Shown: positions 1-8,500 of the stretch, piece by piece
How positions within the stretch are numbered: the first letter of the stretch is position 1
Layout: each line of letters opens with the position of its first letter
Source of the DNA: an uncultured Prevotella sp.
GTDB taxonomy: Bacteria > Bacteroidota > Bacteroidia > Bacteroidales > Bacteroidaceae
Reading direction: 5' to 3'
Assembly: GCA_905373605.1 (NCBI GenBank)
Contig: CAJPTO010000113.1
Coordinates: 1-9,391, forward strand
Length of the DNA: 9,391 nt
The notes under the pieces: model-generated
What the model was told of the DNA's origin: nothing
The model's input: the letters and a program-made list of their open reading frames with translations, nothing else
Databases searched by the model: none
Translations under genes and position numbers: made by a program

Positions 1-41
1 CAGCCCCCACCACCTAACGCCCCACTTCGTAGCCCATTCAA

Positions 42-55
42 AAATAAATTTATTT
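42..55. repeat. 14-bp perfect AT palindrome upstream of the transporter gene
   Basis: AAATAAATTTATTT is its own reverse complement over all 14 bases and does not extend further. It directly precedes the candidate -7 box and overlaps the weak candidate -33 box at 53-56. It could be an operator or a bent AT-rich upstream element. Because the sequence contains only A and T, chance is a real alternative. Confidence 0.4.
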
Positions 56-76
56 ATTTTCTCCGTACCACTAAGT

Positions 77-84
77 AATATTTG
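77..84 (+). promoter_or_regulatory. Weak Bacteroidetes-type promoter candidate for the susC-susD-GH85 unit
   Basis: The bases AATATTTG match the Bacteroidetes -7 consensus TAnnTTTG at five of its six fixed positions. A TTTA at 53-56, 20 bases upstream, could serve as a poor -33 box (consensus TTTG). Transcription would then start near position 91, giving a 5' leader of about 85 bases. Two alternatives, TATATTTA (96-103) and TAGATTTA (137-144), also miss the consensus by one base and lack a convincing -33 box. The choice is an inference from consensus matching alone, and the whole region is AT-rich, so chance matches are likely. Confidence 0.3.
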
Positions 85-129
85 TTCGTTGGGTGTATAT
101 TTATTGTAAGGGGTTAAAAGAAAACCTCT

Positions 130-141
130 ATCTATATAGAT
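130..141. repeat. 12-bp perfect palindrome in the susC leader
   Basis: ATCTATATAGAT is self-complementary over all 12 bases. It ends 34 bases before the ATG at 176. If transcription starts near 91 it lies in the 5' untranslated leader; if a downstream promoter is used it lies at or near the start site. It could be a binding site for a dimeric regulator. Nothing in the window identifies the protein that would bind it. Confidence 0.4.
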
Positions 142-175
142 TTATAACTGCTTTATACATAATATTGCTAAACTT

Positions 176-3100
176 ATGAACGAACCCAAATTCAAGACAG
201 ACGGATTGCTGTTGAAGGGATTGTTGGCTTTGTCTATCACGGCAACGCCAATGATTTCGGCGTGGGCTGGCGTTAGGTCGGCAGACGCGCTCAACGCTAC
301 GGCAAAACCGACAACTACAACTGTGGCAACAACGGTGCAACGCGTGCAAGCCACGGCAAACACAATCAAAGGTGTGGTGAAAGACACGCATGGAGAACCG
401 CTTATCGGCGTTAGCGTGCTGGTGAAAGGTACGGGTAAAGGTGCCGTTACGAACATCGATGGCGAGTACACCCTCACCACCGATGGGGCTAATCCCACGC
501 TGGTGTTCAGCTATGTTGGTTATCAGTCGCAAGAAGTGGCCGTGGGTGGCCGCAGAGTGGTGGACGTAACGTTGCAAGACGACAGCAAGGTGCTGGGCGA
601 AGTGGTGGTTACGGCTATGGGTATCATGCGAAAGGAAAAGTCGCTTACCTATTCCACGCAAAAGGTTAAGGCCGAAGACCTCGTGAAGGTGCAAGACCCC
701 AACGTGGCCAACACGCTCGAGGGTAAGGTTTCGGGTGTTACCATCACGCCAAGCGCCGGTGGTGCCGGCGGTGCATCGAAGATTATCCTGCGCGGTAACA
801 AGTCTATCCTCGGAAACAGTGCCATTCTCATCGTTGTAGACGGTGTTCCCATGCTTAACAATACACGTGGGCAGATTGGAAGCGGTAGCAACGTTACCTA
901 TTCGGGCGTTGGAGAAGGTTCCGACCCACTTTCTATGATCAACCCCGACGACATCGAGAGCATCAACGTGCTGAAAGGTGCCAATGCCTCGGCTCTTTAT
1001 GGCTCGGTGGCTGCCAATGGTGTGGTGATGATCACCACCAAGAAGGGTAAGGAAGGCAAGGTGGCCGTGAGTGTGTCGTCGAACGTTACCTTCGACACGC
1101 CCCTGCTTACGCCCGAAATACAAAACACTTATGGTGCCAGCTATCGTCAAGGAGGTGGTATTTCTACTGACGGATGGGGTGGGAAGATTGCCGACCTGCC
1201 CGAAGCAGACAGACTGGTGAAATATAAGCCTGACCAATCGTACTTCCCAGGTTACGAGAATGTGGCGCACTTGCGCAATTATGCCAAGGACGATGTGGCC
1301 GACTTCTTCCGCACGGGTGTAACAACCAACAACTCAGTGTCGGTGTCGGGAGGTACGGAGAAGGTACAAACCTACTTCTCTGTAGGTAACTCGCATGCCA
1401 ACGGTATGATTCGCCGCAACTCTTACAACCGCAACACCTTGGCTTTCCGCCAAAACTATAAGTTCTTCGACAAGTTGAATATTGAGGTGTCTGCCAACTT
1501 CGTTAGCACCAAGACCAACAACCGGCCTGGTGGTGGTACGGTTTTCAATCCCATCTACCACGCTTATGTAACGCCGCGTAACATCGACATGGACTATTAT
1601 CGCGACAATTACGTGCATCCGAATGGCAGCTGGATCTCTAAGCAATCCTACTACCAGAAGGATAACAATGTCGGTGGTTTGTTTAACCGTAAAACCCACG
1701 ACGTGGTGCTTGAGGGACCCATGCAAGATTGGGCTTACATGGAAAGCAACCAGAACAATCCCTACTGGATAACAAACATGCACTCGAGCGTGCAGCGTGA
1801 AAACAGGTTCACGGGTATGATGATGGCCAAGTACGAAATATTGAAAGGCCTAGACTTCCAGGCACGTTTCAATTATATCCTCACCAACTATAATAGCGAG
1901 GGCAAGCGCCATGCCACCAACTTTACGCCGGTGGGTGTCGATCCTTTTGGCATCTATTACTTGGGATGGGAAAAAACACAAGAGTTCTACACAGACTTCC
2001 TCCTCTCTTATAATAAGGAATTGACTCCTGATTGGAGCCTTTCGGCCACCGCAGGTTATGTAGGCCACACGGTTAAGGGCGAAAACCAAAGCAAGTACAC
2101 AGCAGCTACTTTCCAGCATGGTGCTCTTGACATGCCTTCTACCGAGGTAAACTTCTTCGATTCGCGTGCAGGCGGCTCGGGAACGCTAAGCCGTTCACTC
2201 TCGTCCAACTGGGATCGTGCGGCTCTGGTAACGGCTCAAGTGGGCTGGAAAGACATGGTTTATGTAGACGGTTCTTATCGTTTGGACTGGTATCGCGCTT
2301 TCCGTCAGTTTAAGAGCCGTGGAACGGCCGATCATTACGGCTATTTCTCGGTTGGTGCCAACGCCATTGTTAACCAGATCGTGAAATTGCCCGAGTGGAT
2401 TTCCTACCTTAAGTATCGCGCTTCGTATTCTGAAGTGGGTAACTCTATCCCCAACATCGTGTTCCAAAAGTCTGTACGCGACTTAGAGAAAGGAACAATG
2501 TCGGTAAGTCCTTTTGCCAAATTCGAAAATCCTGAACCCGAGAAGACCAAGTCGTTTGAAACGGGTATCGAGTCGTCGTTCTTCGGAAGCAAACTCGATT
2601 TCGACTTCACGTTCTACAACACCATATCGGATCACCTTTACATGATTGCCAACAACGCATCAGGTAAAAGAGTGCCTGTTAATTCGGGTAAGGTTCGCAA
2701 CCGTGGTTTCGAAACAACCGTTGCTTATAACTTCAAGTTCGCCAAAGACTTTACATGGCGCACACAGGCCAACTTCTCGTTCAACGACAACACCATCTTG
2801 AATGTGGCTACCAACCCTGATGGCACTGACGCACTGGTGTATAACGACATTGCCGGTGTGCGTGTTAACTATGTTAAGGGTGGACGCATTGGCGACATGT
2901 ACGTAACCGACTTCCGCCGCAAGGCCGATGGCACTTTTGATGTGGAAGATGAAGACGGCCCAATGCGCGAAACACAGGCGAACAAACTCTATAAGAAGTA
3001 TGTGGGAAACATGAACAGCAAGATACAGCTGGGATGGAGCAACACCATCAATTACAAAGACTTCCAGCTCTTCTTCCTCATCAACGGACGTATTGGCGGC

Positions 3101-3547
3101 AAGGTGATTTCACTTACCGAAGCTTACCTGGACAACTTGGGTTTTTCCAAGCGTACAGAAGAAGCTCGACTGAATGCCGAACGCAACAACTTGCGGACCT
3201 CTGACGGGCAGTTGGCCATGTACTTGCCCGATGGCAGCAACCGCCTTATTGGCATTGAAACCTATTATCGCGCCATTGGTGACAACACAAACCCTTCTGA
3301 GTACATATACAATGGTACCAACTTCCGCCTTCGCGAGTTGTCGTTGGGTTACACGTTCCGCAATCTCTTGGGTCAAGGCCGCAACTTGAACCTCTCGTTC
3401 ATTGGCCGCAACCTCTTCTTTATCTATAAGGACGCGCCGGTAGACCCCGATGTGTCACTTTCTACGGGCAACGGCATGGGTGCATTCGAGGCTTTCAACA
3501 TGCCTTCATCGCGTTCCTATGGTTTCTCACTTAAACTAAACTTGTAA
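176..3547 (+). CDS. SusC/RagA family TonB-dependent outer-membrane transporter
   Basis: This 1123-residue protein is an outer-membrane beta-barrel importer of the SusC type, which takes up oligosaccharides with TonB energy together with a SusD lid. Residues 1-31 look like a signal peptide (hydrophobic core from about residue 11, likely cut after AWA31). A Thr/Ala-rich linker (32-62) leads to a carboxypeptidase-D-regulatory-like domain (about 64-135; GVVKDTHGEPLIGVSV then GEYTL and FSYVGY). A TonB-box-like stretch, LGEVVVTA, lies at 140-147. The plug (about 155-295) includes LRG at 205-207, VVDGVPM at 220-226 and the SusC/RagA signature at 259-291 (DIESINVLKGANASALYG start, ITTKKG end). The rest is barrel, ending GFSLKLNL. 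No STN domain is present, so it probably does not signal directly to an anti-sigma factor. The ATG is the first in-frame start after a TAG at 137-139; no Shine-Dalgarno is visible. susD starts 6 bases downstream. The family is certain; the substrate (N-glycan oligosaccharide) is inferred from the GH85 neighbour. Confidence 0.95.
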   Translation: MNEPKFKTDGLLLKGLLALSITATPMISAWAGVRSADALNATAKPTTTTVATTVQRVQATANTIKGVVKDTHGEPLIGVSVLVKGTGKGAVTNIDGEYTLTTDGANPTLVFSYVGYQSQEVAVGGRRVVDVTLQDDSKVLGEVVVTAMGIMRKEKSLTYSTQKVKAEDLVKVQDPNVANTLEGKVSGVTITPSAGGAGGASKIILRGNKSILGNSAILIVVDGVPMLNNTRGQIGSGSNVTYSGVGEGSDPLSMINPDDIESINVLKGANASALYGSVAANGVVMITTKKGKEGKVAVSVSSNVTFDTPLLTPEIQNTYGASYRQGGGISTDGWGGKIADLPEADRLVKYKPDQSYFPGYENVAHLRNYAKDDVADFFRTGVTTNNSVSVSGGTEKVQTYFSVGNSHANGMIRRNSYNRNTLAFRQNYKFFDKLNIEVSANFVSTKTNNRPGGGTVFNPIYHAYVTPRNIDMDYYRDNYVHPNGSWISKQSYYQKDNNVGGLFNRKTHDVVLEGPMQDWAYMESNQNNPYWITNMHSSVQRENRFTGMMMAKYEILKGLDFQARFNYILTNYNSEGKRHATNFTPVGVDPFGIYYLGWEKTQEFYTDFLLSYNKELTPDWSLSATAGYVGHTVKGENQSKYTAATFQHGALDMPSTEVNFFDSRAGGSGTLSRSLSSNWDRAALVTAQVGWKDMVYVDGSYRLDWYRAFRQFKSRGTADHYGYFSVGANAIVNQIVKLPEWISYLKYRASYSEVGNSIPNIVFQKSVRDLEKGTMSVSPFAKFENPEPEKTKSFETGIESSFFGSKLDFDFTFYNTISDHLYMIANNASGKRVPVNSGKVRNRGFETTVAYNFKFAKDFTWRTQANFSFNDNTILNVATNPDGTDALVYNDIAGVRVNYVKGGRIGDMYVTDFRRKADGTFDVEDEDGPMRETQANKLYKKYVGNMNSKIQLGWSNTINYKDFQLFFLINGRIGGKVISLTEAYLDNLGFSKRTEEARLNAERNNLRTSDGQLAMYLPDGSNRLIGIETYYRAIGDNTNPSEYIYNGTNFRLRELSLGYTFRNLLGQGRNLNLSFIGRNLFFIYKDAPVDPDVSLSTGNGMGAFEAFNMPSSRSYGFSLKLNL

Positions 3548-3553
3548 CGAACA

Positions 3554-5380
3554 ATGAAACTAAATAGATATTTTGTCATGGTTTTGGCCATGACTGGAGC
3601 TGTGTCGTTGGCATCGTGCCTTGATTACGATGACCCAGGAGACACTTTACAAAGCAATGAAGTGCAATTGCCCGACAATGTCTATCATGGCAATGTAGAC
3701 TCGATAGACTATCAGAAAGAATATACCGAAGAGCAGCTTGATGCATCGATGCGTCGCCTAACAGTAGAACTTGGGCAATTCGGCGGTGCTCAACAAATTA
3801 TTATGGGCGGCAAGCTAGACGGCAATGGTAACGTGGAAGGCCCTTATGCTAACCCCTACCAAATGCATGCCACAATAGCACAAGTCTACTCGCAATATTC
3901 GGTAATACCCCATTCCAAATTTCAATACGGCAACGAGATACGCGCATCCTACCATGTAACACGTGGCTGGAATGCTGGGGCTAACGGCACTTTCGTGCTG
4001 ACTAAGAATCAACTAACCCCACTGATGAACCATCCTTCTGCCGACACGATCCCCGAGTTAAAGGCGCTTGCTTTGCTTTTCTACAACTTTGCAGCGGTTC
4101 GCAACACCGACCTCTATGGTCCTATGCCTTACCAAGATTTTAAGTTGAATAAGCAACACGCACCTTTCAAGTACGACTCCCAAGAGTTTATTTATAAGCG
4201 TGCGGTTGAAAACATCAACTTGTTTGTGGAATGCTACACGCATTTGAAAACGAAAAAGTCTTATTATAAGGAAAAAATTAAAGATTACCTTGAAAGCAAC
4301 GCAGGGACATTCAATACGCGTAACACCTATGATGCGGACAAGGAGTTTGACAAATGGATACACCTTGCCAATTCTTTAAAGCTGCGCATGGCAATGCATA
4401 TTGTGAAGCGCGATAAGGCCTTGGCTAAAAAGTGGGCTGAAGAGGCCGTGAAAAGTGGTGTGATGGCAAGTAGTGATGAGCAATTCTACATGCCTGCAGG
4501 CAATGCAAAGGATCATCATCACCCATTGGCCATGATTAGCGAATGGAAGGACCTTTCGCCTAGCGCTAGCTTTATCACCTTGCTTAAGAGCCTTAAGCAC
4601 CCCTATGTTTATGCAACAACAAGTACCGACCCGCTGCTCTTTACCAAGAACAAAGGCGAAATACGTTCTAAGGATGGCTCTATTCTGGGAAATGATACAG
4701 AGATTGTGGGCATACGCTCTGGCTCGAAAGTTGGAGCAGGACAAGGTTCCGATAATCCTTACACTTTGTTTAGCATATACAATCGCTCGTTCCTTGAAGA
4801 TGCACCGCTCTATCTCTTTAAGTACGCCGAAGTGTGCTTCCTGCGCGCTGAAGGAGCCTTGCGCGGATGGGACATGGGTGGAACAGCACAAGAGTTCTAC
4901 GAAGAAGGGATCAGAAACTCCTCATTGCTCGCCTTTGATGACGTTAATGCAGATGCCTTTAACACAAGGTTAGAAGCTTATGCTGATGTGGAAAGTGCCG
5001 AAGAGGTGGTTTACAAAGACCCGACAGGCAAGAGCCCTACCGAAACTACCCGCACCAAGATAGGCGTAAAATGGAATAATGGTGATACCGATGAGGTGAA
5101 ACTCGAGAAGATTATCACCCAAAAGTACATCGCGCTTTTCCCCAATGCCTTTGAAGCCTGGGGCGACTTGCGCCGAACTGGCTACCCAAAACTCTTCCCC
5201 GTGCTTACCCGTTACAACGATGGCAGCCTCAATCCCGGCGACTTGGTTCGTAGAATGGTGTTCCCCAACGACGACGAATCGTCTATTATCGATATACAAA
5301 CCACTGGACTTGACGCTCTTGGCGGCCCAGACGTGCAAGGCACACGCCAGTGGTGGGATGTAAAAGGCGGTAACTTCTAG
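3554..5380 (+). CDS. SusD/RagB family surface glycan-binding lipoprotein (SusD-like_2 type)
   Basis: This 608-residue lipoprotein should sit as a lid on the preceding SusC and bind the glycan at the cell surface. Residues 1-21 form a lipoprotein signal peptide with lipobox LAS-C22. The acidic stretch that follows (LDYDDPGD, 23-30) fits the export signal that sends Bacteroidota lipoproteins to the outer face. The fold is helical and TPR-like. Recognisable blocks are ALALLFYNFAAVRNTDLYG (171-189), W268 with LANSLKLRMAM (271-281), and AEVCFLRAEGALRGWDMGG (425-443) followed by FYEEGIRNS. The late block IALFPNAFEAWGDLRRTGYP (526-545) points to the SusD-like_2 branch rather than classical SusD. Length is normal to slightly long. 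The gene follows susC by 6 bases, so the two are almost certainly co-transcribed. No Shine-Dalgarno precedes the ATG. Ligand specificity cannot be read from the sequence; N-glycan binding is inferred from the downstream ENGase. Confidence 0.94.
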   Translation: MKLNRYFVMVLAMTGAVSLASCLDYDDPGDTLQSNEVQLPDNVYHGNVDSIDYQKEYTEEQLDASMRRLTVELGQFGGAQQIIMGGKLDGNGNVEGPYANPYQMHATIAQVYSQYSVIPHSKFQYGNEIRASYHVTRGWNAGANGTFVLTKNQLTPLMNHPSADTIPELKALALLFYNFAAVRNTDLYGPMPYQDFKLNKQHAPFKYDSQEFIYKRAVENINLFVECYTHLKTKKSYYKEKIKDYLESNAGTFNTRNTYDADKEFDKWIHLANSLKLRMAMHIVKRDKALAKKWAEEAVKSGVMASSDEQFYMPAGNAKDHHHPLAMISEWKDLSPSASFITLLKSLKHPYVYATTSTDPLLFTKNKGEIRSKDGSILGNDTEIVGIRSGSKVGAGQGSDNPYTLFSIYNRSFLEDAPLYLFKYAEVCFLRAEGALRGWDMGGTAQEFYEEGIRNSSLLAFDDVNADAFNTRLEAYADVESAEEVVYKDPTGKSPTETTRTKIGVKWNNGDTDEVKLEKIITQKYIALFPNAFEAWGDLRRTGYPKLFPVLTRYNDGSLNPGDLVRRMVFPNDDESSIIDIQTTGLDALGGPDVQGTRQWWDVKGGNF

Positions 5381-5384
5381 AATA

Positions 5385-5440
5385 GTTAACGAGTTGATAA
5401 GTTGGCAAGTTAACTGGCAAACTGGTTAACTTGTCAACTC
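5385..5440 (+). repeat. Degenerate tandem octamer array (seven units, GTTAAC-like)
   Basis: Starting 4 bases after the susD stop codon, the sequence reads in an 8-base period: GTTAACGA, GTTGATAA, GTTGGCAA, GTTAACTG, GCAAACTG, GTTAACTT, GTCAACTC. All seven units begin with G, five begin with GTT, and three contain the self-complementary hexamer GTTAAC (5385-5390, 5409-5414, 5425-5430). The 8-base phase holds across 56 bases without an indel. Because the unit is nearly palindromic, the array folds on itself (see the hairpin entry). It may be a low-complexity intergenic repeat of the host genome or an mRNA structure element; its function is unknown. Confidence 0.7.
5401..5438 (+). other. 14-bp intergenic hairpin between susD and the GH85 gene
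   Basis: The left arm GTTGGCAAGTTAAC (5401-5414) pairs with the right arm GTTAACTTGTCAAC (5425-5438) over all 14 positions. Thirteen pairs are Watson-Crick and one is a G-U wobble, and the loop is 10 bases. No T-run follows (the next bases are TCAACAACCATACC), so this is not a canonical intrinsic terminator. It could protect the 3' end of a susCD transcript, mark a processing site, or partly attenuate read-through into the enzyme gene. Those roles are inference; the pairing is directly visible. Confidence 0.65.
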
Positions 5441-5539
5441 AACAACCATACCATACTTTAAGCATTTAAAATAAGTGGAAGCCAGATGCATCTCTTTTTG
5501 GCGTACACACAAGTCTAACTAATAACAACTAAACCCATT

Positions 5540-8500
5540 ATGAACAGTTTTAACAAAAACATGCTCTTCATTGGGCTTACCATTTGCTCGCTGAACGCTC
5601 AGGCGCAAGCTTTCAAGAAAGGCTACATTACCTACAAGGATGTAGAGTCTAGTAAGTTTCACACCATGGTACAGCAGTGGGACAGGAGCGGTAAACTAAA
5701 TGAAGACGACCAATTCTTTATCTCGCGCGTAAAGCCAAAGACGCGTTTTCGCAACAAAGCCACCCAGGTGAACAACAGCCTTGAGGCCGCCAACGACAAA
5801 CGCCTTGTCGCATGGTTGCCTTACGACGACCCTGATAAGAATGCACTTCCTGATGGAAATTTCAACTCGGAAGTATTCTCCATGTGGAGTTATGTAGACC
5901 ATTGGGGCGACTGGTCAATGCCTCTTGGCCGTGTTCCTGCTGCTTTGCTCGACGTGGCACACAAGAATGGTGTGGCCGTTTCATCAGTGGCAGGAATACC
6001 CAATGCTAATCTTCCCAATGCTTATGCCACCCTTTTTGCTGCTTTAGCACAAAATGGCATGTCGCAAAAGGCCGCTAAATACCTTTATTACTTTGGTATC
6101 GATGGCTTGGGATATAACTCTGAGTTCCATAGCTCTTCATCTGATGTGAATAATGTCCGTAAGTTCCACATTGCCCTTAACAAAGAGATGGCATCTAAAA
6201 ATCCCATATTCGAGAATATGTGGTATGATGGCACAAACGATGTGGGTAATATACAATTCGACAACGGTTTGGGAGGCCATAACCGTAGAAACTTCGGTAA
6301 GAAAGGGGAAGAAGCTGCATCGCTTTTCTTCAATTATAACTGGAACAGGAGCGGCATCCTTTCGGGTTCGGTTTCCTATGCACGCAGTCAACAGCGCGAC
6401 CCCCTTTATCTCTACGCTGGCATTAACATGCAAGGTGGAGAGCCTAGGTACGGAAACCGTTGGACACATTTGAAAGATCATCCCATTTCCATTGGATTGT
6501 GGGGCGCACACTCGCGCAACATGTTCTGGGAGAGCCGAAACGAGAAGGGTAGCGACCCTGAAACCATGCAACGCACCTACTTGTTGCGTACCGAACGCTG
6601 GTTTACTGGTGGAACACGCAACCCTGCCAACTGCCCCGAAGTAGGGAACAGCTTGAAGTACCATGCCGACAACGTTACTTTCCAAGGCATGTCGCCCTTC
6701 ATGACGGCACGAAGCGTGCTCTCTTGGGACCTAACCAATGAGCCTTTCGTTACCCGTTTCAACCTTGGCAACGGCAAGTTCTTCAACTGGGACGGCAAAC
6801 GCCAACACTCTAAAGAATGGGCTAACGTGGGTGTTCAAGACTATCTGCCCACGTGGCGTTGGTGGTTCTCACCCGAATTGATGGGTCGCGATGCCTCCAA
6901 AATCCTCACCAACGGCCTGAATGCCGAGTTTGTGTGGGACGATGCCTACATGGGAGGCTCTACCATGCGTGTATATGGCACGGTGGCTAAAGAATATCTC
7001 CAACTGTTTAAAACCAGTTTCGAACTGAAAACCGGCGACGTCATCACCTTGCGTTATAAGATGAAGGGTGGTGCTGCCGATGTTAACTTGGTGCTTACTG
7101 CTGAAGGCAGCGAGACAAGCGAGCAAACTTACTCGCTCAGAAGCAAAGACGAACTGGCTGATGCCGACGAATGGGTGACAAAGACCTTTACCGTGGGCAA
7201 CGATTTCAACGCTAAAAAGTTGGCACTTGTGGCCTTGAAGTTCGAGAATGCCGCTAGCATGAACCTCTACATGGGCGAACTGGCCATCACCCGCGGCAGC
7301 TATGCTAAGCCTGCACAGCCTAAGAACGTGAAAGGTAAATTGCTCTCATTCAACGCCAGCGGTGTTGATGCCAAGCTTACTTTCGAGATGCCTAACAACG
7401 TGGCTAAGGGAGAACCCTGCTACAACCTCGATGTAAACACTTCGCTCTTCAAGCTCTATGCTCAAGAAGAGGGCAAGCCCGCAGTTTGCATGGGTATTAC
7501 CACATCATGGGGCGCGTTTATGTATCGTATACCGGTAGATCCCAACAACGCTAACCCCAAGGTTAAACTGGGTGTGTCGGCTGTTTCGCTCGACATGAAG
7601 CAAGAGTCGGACATTGCTTGGACCAACGATCTTACTCCTGGAAACTATGAATTGAGCGATGAAATCGGCTTGTCGCAAACGATGATTAAGCCCAACGAGC
7701 CCTTCGAAATGCATTATATCGACCCACGCCACACTGCTGGCGAGTGGAAGTTGCTTAATGCTAACGGTCAACAAGTGTTCTCGGGCAACGGTGTTTCGGT
7801 TAAAGTGCCAGGCATTGCCAATGAGGGACTTTACAAATTGGAGCTAACAGGAACCGTTAACGGCACAAGCACCACCCGCACTTTCGATGCTTATGTACAA
7901 ATAACGAGCGAAAAGATTGGTGCGCTTCCTCAAATCAAGACGCTTACCGCCAATGGACAGAACGAGAACGTCTCTGTTGAGGCTGGAAAGCAAGTGGAAA
8001 TGGCCTACACAGGCCGTAAGAGCGATGGACAACTCTCGCGCGGCATCAGCGTAAACGAAAAGGGTGTCGGCATTCTTGGCAAGGAACTGGGCTTCACAAG
8101 CATGCAACAACCTTGGACGCTTTCGTTCTGGGTGAGGTTCAACACCGTTCCTGCTGGTTCGATGCAAGTGCTAGACATGCGCGATCAAGCCACATCGTGG
8201 CCGCAAAACAACTGGGGTTCGTTCTGGTCTACTTACGAACCCGCTCAGCACAAACTCTCCTTCGTTATTCGTCATAACCATGATGGTGGTCCAGAACACA
8301 AGACGCACTGGAAAGTGAACTTTGTGCCAAACACGTGGACGCACCTCACCTTCGTGATGGAACAAGTATCTGGCAAAGGTATTCGCGAGATTGTTTACGT
8401 CAATGGCAAGCAAGCCGACGTGATTAGTTGGGAGTATGGCTCGCAATCGGGCACCGGATTACCCTCGGTTTACCAAAGTCCTGGTTATTTCTGGGGAGAA

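Noticed and set aside
128..1270. Long open frame on the minus strand opposite the 5' part of susC (380 codons)
   Set aside because: It lies entirely antisense to a gene with clear family signatures. The translation is rich in His, Arg and Val with no recognisable domain, as expected for the reverse of a biased coding frame, and it would leave the upstream region without a start context.
5401..5438. Intrinsic terminator between susD and the GH85 gene
   Set aside because: The stem is good, but no T-run follows the right arm, the loop is 10 bases and the stem is not GC-rich. It was kept as a hairpin of unknown role.
5385..5440. CRISPR array or insertion-sequence terminal repeat
   Set aside because: The units are 8 bases long and adjacent without spacers, no cas or transposase gene is present, and no target-site duplication is visible.
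5497..5527. A separate promoter for the GH85 gene (TTTG at 5497-5500 as -33 box)
   Set aside because: At the expected 19-base spacing the sequence is TAATAACA, which matches only the TA of TAnnTTTG. No better pair was found in 5441-5539.
5585..5590. Lipobox in the ENGase signal peptide (Cys16)
   Set aside because: The residue before Cys16 is Ile (LTIC), which does not fit the required small residue at -1. A type I cut after AQA near residue 24 fits better.
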